A DNA stretch of 37,360 bases from Lachnospiraceae bacterium (lineage in GTDB: Bacteria > Bacillota > Clostridia > Lachnospirales > Lachnospiraceae). A program made the position numbers and the translations under genes. Positions 29,530 through 37,360 of this stretch are shown piece after piece. Each line of letters opens with the position of its first letter. Position 1 is the stretch's first letter. Location of the stretch: NCBI GenBank assembly GCA_024698555.1, contig JAILRI010000173.1, positions 1-37,360 of the forward strand. The letters are read 5' to 3'. The notes below the pieces were generated by a model. That model was given only the letters and a program-made list of their open reading frames with translations, had not been told where the DNA came from and did no database searches.

Positions 29530-31545
29530 TTGAAAAAGGTTTTTTTACCGATAATCAGCTTATTTATGATCATTATCCTTTGCGGAAGCGTGAAAACTTC
29601 CGCAAAGGATAATTCTTATGTTAAGACCTGCCGTGAATATACGGATGGGATCATTGAGCATGAAATGAGCCTTACCGGTACCGACAGTATAGAAGCCTGG
29701 ATTTCAAAAGCTCTGGCAGAGGACATCGGCGGCACGGCGGAATGGTATATGCTGGGGCTTTTGCAGTATCCTTACGCTTCAGGAAAAGAAGCTGCCGGGA
29801 TCGAAAAAGGCGCAGGTAAGTACAGAAGCGCGCTTGAGAATTATGTCGCTTCAAAAGATATCAAAGGCGGTTCAGTGAGGCTTAAGTTCGCCCTTCTTCT
29901 TATTGCGTCCGGCTCCGACAGCGCGTTTATCAGTGAAGTACTTGATGATGGGACTATTGGCAGTCAGGGGATCATGAGCTATGTCTTCGGACTGCATATT
30001 CTGAACAACGGTTATGAGAGCGACAGCATAAGCCTTGAAAATCTACTGACAAACCTTATGGAAAAACAGCATGAGGATGGAGGCTGGTCGATCTCGGGCG
30101 GATACGGTGATGTTGATGTGACCGCAATGACTCTTACCGCGCTGGCTCCTTATTCTGACCCGGAAACCTGTAAGCAAAGGGGACTGGATGCGGACCTTAT
30201 AAGTGAATCCATATCGGCAGGAATTAACTTCCTTTCGGAAAAACAGCTTGAAGACGGTGATTACCAAAGCTACGGTGCCCGTAACGCCGAAAGCACCGCA
30301 CAGGTTATTACGGCTCTTTCGGCTTTGGGGATAGATTGCGCCGGAGATTCAAGATTTATCAAAAACGGGAACACTCCCATAGATGGTCTTTCTCTGTATC
30401 GAAAGAATAATGGCAGTTTTTCGCATAAGCTTGATGATTCAGAAAACGCGACAGCCACAGTACAGACTTTTTATTCCCTGGTGGCATACGAACGGTTTGC
30501 AAGCGGTAAAGGATCGCTGTTCCTGATAAAGAATCCGGCCGTGAAAGACGGGGAAATCGAAGATTCCGGTGAAATCCCAGGAACGAAAGAAACCGGGGGA
30601 ATTACTGAAGAAGGTAAAGCGGAGGAAACGAAAGAAATCCCTGAAACGGGAGAAACTGAAGAAAGCGAAGAAAGCGAAAAAACCGAAGAAACCGTGGGAA
30701 TAACTGAAGAAGGTGAAACGGAAGAAACAAAAGAAATCCCTGAAGCGGGAGAAACCGAGGATACCGGGGAAATCCCTGAAATAGAAGAAAACGAAGAAAC
30801 CGGGAAAACAGGAAAAACACAGGAAACAGGAAAAACACGGGAAACAGATAAGGCTAAGATGTCCGCGAAAGCAGAAAATAACGGAAACAAACCGCTTGGA
30901 TACAAGCTTTACGCGATCATTGCGATACTCGCGGTTTCGGCTTTTGTATGCGCGCTGCTTGCGCTCCTTAAAAAACACAGGAAGAATATCCTGTTTACTC
31001 TGATAGTTACCGCCGCCGCGATATTGTTCGTTATTTTTACCGATTTTGCTTCGACAAAAGATTATTACGGCGGGGCGGAACGAAACAACTACAGCCCGGA
31101 CGGAATGATAAACGTCCAAAATGATAATGTACCTGATCCAGAGGCGGACGGAATAAAAGTCGATATAAGCTCCTGTAAGGTTTCCATGTCCATCAGGTGT
31201 GATATAATTAAAGACCGGACGGATAATAAATATATCCCTGCTGACGGGTGCATTCTGGATGATACGGATTTTGAGATACATGACGGCGATACGGCATATG
31301 ATGTACTGGTAAGAGCTGCCAGAGAGTACGGGATCAGCGTAGACCATAAAGGAAGCGGTGAAATGATCTATATCAGCGGGATCAATTACCTGTATGAACT
31401 GGATTACGGCGATCTGTCAGGGTGGGTCTACAAGGTGAACGGCAAGCTCCCGTCGGTCGGATGCGCAGCATATAAGCTTGAACCGCAGGACCGCGTGGAA
31501 TGGTGCTATACATTGGATCTGGGCAATGATACTTTTGGCAACTGA
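29530..31545 (+). CDS. Membrane-tethered alpha-toroid + DUF4430 protein (transcobalamin-like plan)
   Basis: This 671-residue protein has a signal peptide (1-25) and an alpha-alpha toroid domain (about 45-330) with prenyltransferase/squalene-cyclase-type repeats (EKQHEDGGWSI, SEKQLEDGDYQSYG, LYRKNNGSFSH). A Glu/Thr-rich linker (about 340-445) leads to two helices (459-480 and 487-504) with KKHRKN between them, then a DUF4430 domain (about 545-668, GWVYKVNGKLPSVGCAAYKL). The positive loop places both large domains outside. No cyclase DxDD motif is seen, so enzyme activity is unlikely. Toroid followed by DUF4430 is the plan of intrinsic factor and transcobalamin. It starts at TTG with AGAAGG in the preceding gene's end. 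EcfT follows after 79 nt. Corrinoid binding is inference. Confidence 0.72.
   Translation: MKKVFLPIISLFMIIILCGSVKTSAKDNSYVKTCREYTDGIIEHEMSLTGTDSIEAWISKALAEDIGGTAEWYMLGLLQYPYASGKEAAGIEKGAGKYRSALENYVASKDIKGGSVRLKFALLLIASGSDSAFISEVLDDGTIGSQGIMSYVFGLHILNNGYESDSISLENLLTNLMEKQHEDGGWSISGGYGDVDVTAMTLTALAPYSDPETCKQRGLDADLISESISAGINFLSEKQLEDGDYQSYGARNAESTAQVITALSALGIDCAGDSRFIKNGNTPIDGLSLYRKNNGSFSHKLDDSENATATVQTFYSLVAYERFASGKGSLFLIKNPAVKDGEIEDSGEIPGTKETGGITEEGKAEETKEIPETGETEESEESEKTEETVGITEEGETEETKEIPEAGETEDTGEIPEIEENEETGKTGKTQETGKTRETDKAKMSAKAENNGNKPLGYKLYAIIAILAVSAFVCALLALLKKHRKNILFTLIVTAAAILFVIFTDFASTKDYYGGAERNNYSPDGMINVQNDNVPDPEADGIKVDISSCKVSMSIRCDIIKDRTDNKYIPADGCILDDTDFEIHDGDTAYDVLVRAAREYGISVDHKGSGEMIYISGINYLYELDYGDLSGWVYKVNGKLPSVGCAAYKLEPQDRVEWCYTLDLGNDTFGN
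30601..30759 (+). repeat. Imperfect 99-bp repeat encoding the Glu/Thr-rich linker
   Basis: The segment starting ITEEGKAEETKEIPETGETE (30601) recurs as ITEEGETEETKEIPEAGETE 99 bp later (30700), with shorter GKT and EET repeats after it. It is a low-complexity linker between the toroid and the membrane helices; repeat number may vary between strains. Confidence 0.8.
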
Positions 31546-31624
31546 TCAGGAACCTCCGGCGCATAAGCAGGGTATTTCGTATAAAATATAATGGTTTATG
31601 GATAATTAGACTGCAGGAGATAAT

Positions 31625-32503
31625 ATGCGTGCATTTGAGAACCTGAATCCTCTGACGGTTGCGTTTTACTACGCTGTGACACTGTCAATAGCCATGTTTA
31701 CCATGAATCCGATCCTGCACGTGGCCGGATTTATCGGGGGAATATTGCAGTTCGCTGTCTTTAACCGGAAAAAGACAACGGGTACGCATTTATATTTTTT
31801 CATCATAGGGAGCATTCTGGCTCTGGTACGTCCTGTATTTTCACATAACGGGGTTACTGTACTGTTTGTGGTCAATGATAATCCGATAACGCTGGAATCC
31901 TTTATTTTCGGAATAAATTCCGCAGTGATGGTGGTTGGGGTATTATATCTGTTCAGAGTTATTTCTGTCATTTTCACCTCGGACAGATTCCTGTATCTTT
32001 TTGGCGCGTTTTCTCCAAAGACTGCTCTGGTTATGTCAGCCGGATTAAGATTCATACCACTCTTAAGAAGAAGATACCGCATGATAGGTATGGCTCAGAC
32101 TGTCATCGGGATCAATAAGGACGATAACGTGATCGACCGGATGGGAGCCGCTGCGAAGACTATGTCCGCTACCGTCACATGGGGGCTTGAGAACGGGATA
32201 ATCACTGCTGAAAGCATGGCGGCCAGATATTTCGGCACGGGAAAAAGAAGCAGATACGCGTTGTTTAAGTTCGGCAGAGAAGACCTTTATGTGGTGATGA
32301 CCGTAGCCGTACTTTCCGTAATTCCGGTGGTATGTCTGTTCAAGGGTGACTTTGATACCGTATTTTACCCTGAATTTTTGATGAACGAACCGGATATCCG
32401 TACGGTTCTCGGATATCTCTGCTATGGTGTGATCATTTTGATTCCTGTTATTATGAAAGTTCTGGAGAATTACAGATGGAAATTCTTAAGGTCGAGGATC
32501 TGA
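31625..32503 (+). CDS. ecfT: ECF transporter transmembrane component EcfT
   Basis: EcfT is the membrane scaffold that couples ATP hydrolysis by EcfA-A' to the S-component. The 292-residue product has several membrane helices at both ends, a cytoplasmic coupling region (LRFIPLLRRRYRMIGMAQTV onward), and the family pattern NGIITAESMAARYFGTGKRS, in which MAARYFG replaces the commoner MxARGYG. CAGGAGA precedes the ATG. It overlaps the ATPase gene by 28 nt, so the two are coupled. It is probably used by the S-component at 27057-27743. Confidence 0.88.
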   Translation: MRAFENLNPLTVAFYYAVTLSIAMFTMNPILHVAGFIGGILQFAVFNRKKTTGTHLYFFIIGSILALVRPVFSHNGVTVLFVVNDNPITLESFIFGINSAVMVVGVLYLFRVISVIFTSDRFLYLFGAFSPKTALVMSAGLRFIPLLRRRYRMIGMAQTVIGINKDDNVIDRMGAAAKTMSATVTWGLENGIITAESMAARYFGTGKRSRYALFKFGREDLYVVMTVAVLSVIPVVCLFKGDFDTVFYPEFLMNEPDIRTVLGYLCYGVIILIPVIMKVLENYRWKFLRSRI

Positions 32504-34122
32504 CGTACTGTTATCCCGAATGCAGTCAGCCGGCAGTCAGGAACATATATTTTTCGGTGGATGAGGGTGAAGTGTTATGCATCTGCGGTGAGACCGGAAG
32601 CGGAAAATCCACGTTGCTGAGGCTTTTAAAAAAAGAGCTGGTCATGAACGGCACCGTCTCGGGTAAGATAAGGTATAGCGATGATACTGTAAAGATCGGC
32701 TATGTAGGGCAGAATCCCGGTGAACAGATAGTTACCGACAAAGTGTGGCATGAGCTGGCATTCGGAATGGAAAACCTGGGTTTTTCACAGGAAAAAATGG
32801 CTTTGAGAATGGCAGAGATCTCCGCGTATTTCGGGATCGAAGAGTGGTTTGACCGTAATACGGATGAGCTTTCCGGAGGTCAGCAGCAATTGCTCAATCT
32901 GGCATCGGTTATGGCCATAGAGCCGGATATACTGATCCCGGACGAGCCGGCTTCACGTCTTGATCCGGTTTCGGCAGACATGTTCTGGAATTCGGTCTGG
33001 AGACTGCGCAGGGATCTGGCTCTCACTGTGATCCTGGCTGAACACAGATTAGAAGATATTATTCCGGCATGCGACAGGCTTATGGTTTTGAAGGACGGAT
33101 GTATAGCCATGCTGGATACTCCTTCCGCAGCTGTACGTTCCATCGATCCTGGCGATAAACTCTATAACGCGCTTCCTGCTGCGTACAGGCTGTTTGACGG
33201 GCTTTGGGGCAAAAAAGAACGGCATCCTTCAGAAACGATACTGACCGTTTCTGAGGGAAGAAAAAAATTAAGGGAATATATAAATGAAAACGGTAGCTGT
33301 ACAGAAAATGAAGATCATATCCTGAAGAGATCGGATACAGCTTTAGAAAGACAAGAAAACGCACTTGAATTTGAGCATGTATATTTCAGATATCAGAAGG
33401 ATATGCCCGACGTTCTGACGGACTTTAACCTGAAGGTTAAAAAAGGCATGATCTACTGCCTGATGGGCGGCAACGGAGCCGGGAAGACCACTGCTGCGCT
33501 GGTGGCGGCAGGGCTGTGTAAACCTTACAGCGGAAATGTCAGAGTTTTTGACAGACCGTTAAAGAGCTATAAAAATCAGAGCTTATATAACGGGTGCCTT
33601 ACCATGCTGCCTCAGGAAGCAGAGAATCTGTTTCTTTACGATTCGGTCGCTGAAGAATTAAAAAGCATGGATTACGATCCCGCAAGTAATCCGATAAGCA
33701 TACCCGGGCGGCTTTATGAGCGGCATCCCTATGACCTTTCGGGCGGTGAAAGGCAGCTTCTGGCACTTGCGAAGGTGATGCAGACCCGGCCCAAGCTTCT
33801 TCTGCTCGATGAACCGACTAAAGGACTGGATGCTTCGGTAAGGACTCAGTTTGCCGATACTCTGCTCAGACTGAAGGACGGCGGGATAACCGGTCTTGTC
33901 ATAACACATGATGTGGAATTTGCGGCTGCGGTAGCCGACAGATGTGTGATGTGTTTTAAAGGGAGTATCGTTGCGGACAGTACGCCCGAAAACTTTTTTG
34001 CCGGAAACAGATTCTATACTACTGCCGCCGCAAGGATCGGGAGAGGAATATGCGAGGGTTATCCGACTTTAGAAGGACTGCTAAGGACGCTGGACAGACG
34101 TTTGCCGGGAAATCATGAATAA
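32476..34122 (+). CDS. ECF transporter ATPase, fused EcfA-EcfA'
   Basis: This 548-residue protein has two ABC ATPase domains in one chain. Domain 1 (about 1-225): Walker A GETGSGKST (Lys44), Q-loop GQNP, signature LSGGQQQ (132-138), Walker B ILIPDEPASRLDP with Asp156-Glu157, switch His190. Domain 2 (about 296-520): Walker A GGNGAGKTT (Lys337), signature LSGGERQ (420-426), Walker B LLLLDEPTKGLD with Asp444-Glu445, switch His477. Both sites look catalytic, though a proline sits just before the first Walker B aspartate, where a leucine is usual. A polar linker joins the domains. It starts inside ecfT. Confidence 0.92.
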   Translation: MEILKVEDLTYCYPECSQPAVRNIYFSVDEGEVLCICGETGSGKSTLLRLLKKELVMNGTVSGKIRYSDDTVKIGYVGQNPGEQIVTDKVWHELAFGMENLGFSQEKMALRMAEISAYFGIEEWFDRNTDELSGGQQQLLNLASVMAIEPDILIPDEPASRLDPVSADMFWNSVWRLRRDLALTVILAEHRLEDIIPACDRLMVLKDGCIAMLDTPSAAVRSIDPGDKLYNALPAAYRLFDGLWGKKERHPSETILTVSEGRKKLREYINENGSCTENEDHILKRSDTALERQENALEFEHVYFRYQKDMPDVLTDFNLKVKKGMIYCLMGGNGAGKTTAALVAAGLCKPYSGNVRVFDRPLKSYKNQSLYNGCLTMLPQEAENLFLYDSVAEELKSMDYDPASNPISIPGRLYERHPYDLSGGERQLLALAKVMQTRPKLLLLDEPTKGLDASVRTQFADTLLRLKDGGITGLVITHDVEFAAAVADRCVMCFKGSIVADSTPENFFAGNRFYTTAAARIGRGICEGYPTLEGLLRTLDRRLPGNHE

Positions 34123-34156
34123 ACGGGATGATAAGGAGCAGTAAAGACGTACATAT

Positions 34157-35125
34157 ATGGAAAACTGCGAAGAAAAAAAGACATTAGGCAAAGAGATCAT
34201 GATCGGACGCACACGGTTCAGTTCCAATGTGCTCATGGCTCCTCTGGCCGGATATACCTGTTTTCCGTTCAGGCTCATGGTAAAAAGACTGGGCGCGGGA
34301 AGCGCTTATACAGAAATGGTCAGTGCCGATGCCCTCAAATATAACGACAGGGCAACCTCCAGGCTGTTGTTTACGGATGAACGTGAAGAACTGAAATGTG
34401 TACAGCTTCTCGGAGCGATCCCGGCTGTATTTGAAAGAGCCGCCAAAAGCGAAAGGCTCGCTAAGTTTGATGTTATAGATATTAATATGGGATGCCCGGT
34501 ACCTAATGTGGTAAAATCCGGTGAAGGATGCGCTCTGATGGATGATATCGGGAGAGCTTCCGCCATCATCGAGGCTGTAAAAAGAAGCGGAAAAACCGTT
34601 TCGGTAAAATGCCGCCTCGGGATGAACCGGAAAAAGATCGTTATCGAAGAATTCGCCAGAATGTGCGAGGGATCCGGCGCAGATATGATCACTATACACG
34701 GAAGGACCAGGGATATGATGTATGATGGCGAACCGCTTTACGAATATATAAAGCTCGCAAAGCAGGCAGTAAGCATCCCGGTGTTTGCCAACGGCGGGAT
34801 AGATTCCGGGGAAAAAGCGCTTTTAACTATGGAAAAAACAGGCGCGGACGGGATCATGCTGGCCAGATACGGATTTGAAAATCCATTGATATTTCCGCAA
34901 CTTTCAGGAACAAAATGTTCTGATACCAAGTACAGCCTGATCAGCGAACAGCTTGATATCGCCGGGGAATGCTATGATGAGCTGTTTGTGCTTACATATA
35001 TAAAAAAACTGGCTTCGTATTTTATGAAAAAGCTTCCCGGAACAAAACAGAAAAAACAGGAGCTTTTTAAGTGCGGAAGCATTACACAGTTAAAGCCCCT
35101 GCTTTGGGATATATTTGGGAGTTGA
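34157..35125 (+). CDS. dus: tRNA-dihydrouridine synthase
   Basis: Dus reduces uridines in the D-loop of tRNA using FMN and NADPH. The 322-residue product has the FMN barrel start SSNVLMAPLAGYTCFPFRLM, the catalytic cysteine motif DINMGCPVPNVVKSGEGCALM, then KCRLGM, ITIHGRTRDMMYDGEPLYEY and IPVFANGGIDS. The usual GRAxxGNPW segment reads MLARYGFENPLIF, so it is a divergent member. The start is uncertain: AAGGAG (34134-34139) is 17 nt before the ATG at 34157, and ATG 34199 (MIGRTRFSSNV) would match typical family lengths equally well. The LRR gene starts 5 nt after the stop. Confidence 0.88.
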   Translation: MENCEEKKTLGKEIMIGRTRFSSNVLMAPLAGYTCFPFRLMVKRLGAGSAYTEMVSADALKYNDRATSRLLFTDEREELKCVQLLGAIPAVFERAAKSERLAKFDVIDINMGCPVPNVVKSGEGCALMDDIGRASAIIEAVKRSGKTVSVKCRLGMNRKKIVIEEFARMCEGSGADMITIHGRTRDMMYDGEPLYEYIKLAKQAVSIPVFANGGIDSGEKALLTMEKTGADGIMLARYGFENPLIFPQLSGTKCSDTKYSLISEQLDIAGECYDELFVLTYIKKLASYFMKKLPGTKQKKQELFKCGSITQLKPLLWDIFGS

Positions 35126-35129
35126 TAAC

Positions 35130-37322
35130 ATGTTGATACAGGAACGGTTTGAAATAGAAAACGGGGTTTTGAAAGCCTACACGGGAACGGACGCGTCTGT
35201 TTCCATTCCCGAAGGGGTAACGGAGATTGGTGAAAATGTATTTAAGGGCATGTCCTGGCTTCAAAATATATCGCTTCCCCGTTCTTTGAAAAAAATCGGG
35301 GCATCAGCGTTTAAAGGGTGCAGAAAGCTTAAAGAAATGGATTTCCCCGATGGTCTTACCGAAGTGGGCGAGTATGCTTTTCACAGATGCCATGATCTGG
35401 TAGAGCTTGTTTTTCCCGAGTCGGTCACAAAGGTCGGCGGACATGCGTTCCTGTATTGTGATCATCTGACAAGGGTGGTCTTAGAAGGTCCCAAACATCT
35501 TGAAAAGGCCGCATTTTCACATAATCTCTCGCTTCGTGAAGTAAGGCTTAATAAAGAACTGGACGATTCGAACTTCAATGACGAAGTATTTGAAGGATGT
35601 GTACTCCTTGAAAGGATAGTACTGTCGGGGAAAGCTTTTGAAATCAGTAATCTCATAGAGGCGATGGATTCGCGCAGCGCATATCCCCGGATCATCAAGT
35701 CCATTGCCCAAAGCGTATTTCATTCGCTTCATATAGAAGACCGGGTTTTGCAAAGCTTCAACATCAATCTGAAAACGGTATCGCTTCCCGAGGGCATCAC
35801 GCAGATCGGAAAAGGCTGCTTTTTTGATAAAAAGGGAATAGTACGCCTGATCCTGCCCGAAAGCTTAAAAACCATAAAAGCCAATGCATTTTTAAACTGC
35901 ACCGGTCTGGAAGAGATCACTGTTCAAAATGAGGAGCTGGAGCTTGACGATAAGGCTTTTCGGGGATGCTGTAACCTGAAGGCGGTACAGCTTTTCGGAA
36001 ATACATATCTTCTTGAGGATGAGTCGGATAATGAGCTGGTAAACAGAATCAGGGAGCAGGTATTAGGTGATTTTTATATCAGCGGACGCATACTCTTAAG
36101 GTATTTGGGAAATGAGGAGCAGATCCGGATCCCGAAGGAAGTTGAGATCATAGGTGAACGGTGCTTTTTCGGCAATGAGAGGTTAAAATCCGTAACCTGT
36201 CCGGGACGCCTTCTCGAGATACGTGAACAGGCTTTTGCCGGATGTGTCGCTCTTCAAAACGTAGTTTTGCCCGACAGTCTGAAAAGGATCGAAAGGGAAG
36301 CATTTGCAGAGTGCAAAAAGCTGCTTAAGATAAATCTTCCCGATACAATGGAATACATCGGGGAATATGCCTTCAGACGATGCTTTGCTCTGCCGCTTTT
36401 TGAAAAAAGACCTGAAGCTTCGATAATTCATCCCTACGCTTTTTACAAGGGCGCAAATGATATCCTTCCGCATAGGGAAGAAAGCAAGATCAACGTTGTC
36501 AGCTGCGACCAAAGTGTTAGTTCCACGGACGGTTATGAATGCGATTTTACAAAAAACGGATTTATCAGGCCTTATGCGCATATAAACAGTACGGATATCA
36601 GAAGTCTGAAGCTTACTGGAGTAAAAAGCATCGGAGAATTTGCGTTTTCGGCATGTTCCGGTCTGGAAGAGATCGCGATCGATTCGCCGGAATGCATGAT
36701 AGGGCATGAGGCATTCTGCGGATGTCCCGATTTAAAAAGAGTGGTCCTGAATGTTAAGGAGCTTGGAGAAGGAATATTCTCTTACTGCAGAAATCTTGAA
36801 GAGGCTGTTATTTCCGGAGTATCGGTTCTTCCGGCGAAAAGCTTCGCAGGGTGCAGTTCACTGAAAAGCATCGAAATAAAGGATCTTAGGGAAATAGGTT
36901 CGAGATGCTTTGACGAATGTATCTATTTGGAATATTTTGATCTTTCCACGGTCAAACTGATAGGAGAACGGGCTTTTGAACGGTGCGAGAGTCTGAAAGA
37001 GGTTAAACTGTATAATACCGAATGCGCGTATCATGCGTTTGCCGACTGCTCATCCTTGAAGCACGTGGAGCTCTCGCGGGAAACGATCCTTAAAAGCCGG
37101 GTTTTTACCGGATGCACACAGATCGAAAGTATAGGATTTGAAGGCCATAAATATGAGTTTTCCTGTTTTTCCGACTGTTTAAATCACACAGGCAATCATT
37201 ACCCTGTACAGGTCAGGGAAACGATCGCTTCGATCTGGTCATGCTTTGAGATACGTGACTTAAAAAAACTGACAGGATATGCTCAGGATGCCACCGTGAT
37301 CACGATCCCGCAGGATATATAG
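35130..37322 (+). CDS. Large leucine-rich repeat (LRR_5/BspA-type) protein, cut by a TAG
   Basis: The open frame encodes 730 residues of LRR_5 repeats (consensus like IPEGVTEIGENVFKGMxxLxxIxLP) and has no signal peptide or membrane segment. A larger module recurs: FEIENGVLKAYTGTDASVSI at the start, LHIEDRVLQSFNINLKTVSL (about residue 205), FYISGRILLRYLGNEEQIRI (about 315) and FEIRDLKKLTGYAQDATVIT at the end. The last copy is interrupted by TAG 37320-37322 after IPQDI, and the same frame continues EIGQDVFREHVR, completing the repeat. So the stop is probably a nonsense mutation or an error, and the true gene runs past the window. ATG 35130 follows GGGAG. It is transcribed with dus. Ligand and location are unknown. 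Confidence 0.8.
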   Translation: MLIQERFEIENGVLKAYTGTDASVSIPEGVTEIGENVFKGMSWLQNISLPRSLKKIGASAFKGCRKLKEMDFPDGLTEVGEYAFHRCHDLVELVFPESVTKVGGHAFLYCDHLTRVVLEGPKHLEKAAFSHNLSLREVRLNKELDDSNFNDEVFEGCVLLERIVLSGKAFEISNLIEAMDSRSAYPRIIKSIAQSVFHSLHIEDRVLQSFNINLKTVSLPEGITQIGKGCFFDKKGIVRLILPESLKTIKANAFLNCTGLEEITVQNEELELDDKAFRGCCNLKAVQLFGNTYLLEDESDNELVNRIREQVLGDFYISGRILLRYLGNEEQIRIPKEVEIIGERCFFGNERLKSVTCPGRLLEIREQAFAGCVALQNVVLPDSLKRIEREAFAECKKLLKINLPDTMEYIGEYAFRRCFALPLFEKRPEASIIHPYAFYKGANDILPHREESKINVVSCDQSVSSTDGYECDFTKNGFIRPYAHINSTDIRSLKLTGVKSIGEFAFSACSGLEEIAIDSPECMIGHEAFCGCPDLKRVVLNVKELGEGIFSYCRNLEEAVISGVSVLPAKSFAGCSSLKSIEIKDLREIGSRCFDECIYLEYFDLSTVKLIGERAFERCESLKEVKLYNTECAYHAFADCSSLKHVELSRETILKSRVFTGCTQIESIGFEGHKYEFSCFSDCLNHTGNHYPVQVRETIASIWSCFEIRDLKKLTGYAQDATVITIPQDI

Positions 37323-37360
37323 GAGATCGGACAGGATGTTTTCAGGGAGCATGTGCGTCT
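37323..37360 (+). other. In-frame continuation of the LRR repeat after the TAG
   Basis: The 12 codons after the stop read EIGQDVFREHVR, exactly the second half of the LRR_5 unit begun before the stop. The window ends here, so how far the frame goes is not visible. Confidence 0.7.

Noticed and set aside
30439-31347. Long minus-strand frames (up to 302 codons) opposite the Glu/Thr-rich linker
   Set aside because: They are phenylalanine/serine-rich mirror images of the GAA-rich repeats, with no start signals.
29530-31545. Toroid domain as a terpene or hopene cyclase
   Set aside because: The QxxDGG-type repeats are present but no DxDD or DxxDxD catalytic motif, and the protein is exported and fused to DUF4430.

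Overview
This window looks like a chromosomal segment of a Lachnospiraceae-type Clostridia (Bacillota). The main reasons are a fused IspH-S1 protein typical of Clostridia, a Gram-positive-style division cluster (mraZ, rsmH, ftsL, class B PBP, murD, ftsW, divIB, ftsZ), strong AGGAGG ribosome binding sites with frequent TTG/GTG starts, ECF transporter genes, DUF4430 surface proteins and BspA-like leucine-rich repeat proteins. The genus cannot be named from the sequence alone. No rRNA, tRNA, CRISPR array or transposase was seen.

Layout. (1) Positions 1-2100 are visibly AT-richer than the rest and look like accessory or prophage-edge DNA. They hold a broken DUF285/BspA-like repeat gene, a SymE-like small protein, a glycine-rich protein broken at an 8-G run, and a small membrane protein on the minus strand with its own near-consensus promoter. 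(2) 2221-11021 is the division and cell-wall (dcw) cluster. It starts with a TTGATT-N17-TAATAT promoter and four GTGG boxes spaced 10-11 bp apart that fit a MraZ operator. mraY, murF, murG and ftsA are absent, and a consensus promoter lies exactly on the PBP stop codon, where mraY-murF would be expected. ftsZ has its own promoter. (3) 11032-14667 holds orphan Mrp antiporter subunits E, F and G behind a hairpin, an unknown membrane-anchored protein, rimO and pgsA. (4) 14778-27053 holds a GerMN lipoprotein, a BaiN/HI0933-type flavoprotein, cmk, ispH-rpsA, cheR, then plsX-acpP-rnc-smc-ftsY. (5) 27057-34122 is the most interesting part. A minus-strand ECF S-component faces a plus-strand set: a Lachnospiraceae-type protein possibly related to GHKL ATPases, a secreted DUF4430 protein, a membrane-anchored alpha-toroid + DUF4430 protein, EcfT, and a fused EcfA-A'. 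(6) dus and a large cytoplasmic-type LRR_5 protein follow; the LRR_5 frame carries a TAG inside a repeat at the window edge.

How it works together. The central 25 kb is growth machinery: septal peptidoglycan synthesis (FtsL, PBP, MurD, FtsW, DivIB, FtsZ), lipid synthesis (PlsX, AcpP, PgsA), isoprenoid and translation functions (IspH-S1, RimO, Cmk, Rnc), and chromosome and membrane-protein handling (Smc, FtsY). The candidate unusual system is region 5. An alpha-alpha toroid plus a DUF4430 domain is the same domain order as animal transcobalamin/intrinsic factor, here tethered outside the membrane by a two-helix hairpin and encoded next to a complete ECF importer. The inference is capture and import of a corrinoid or similar small ligand. 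No cobalamin riboswitch was recognised, so the ligand is unproven.
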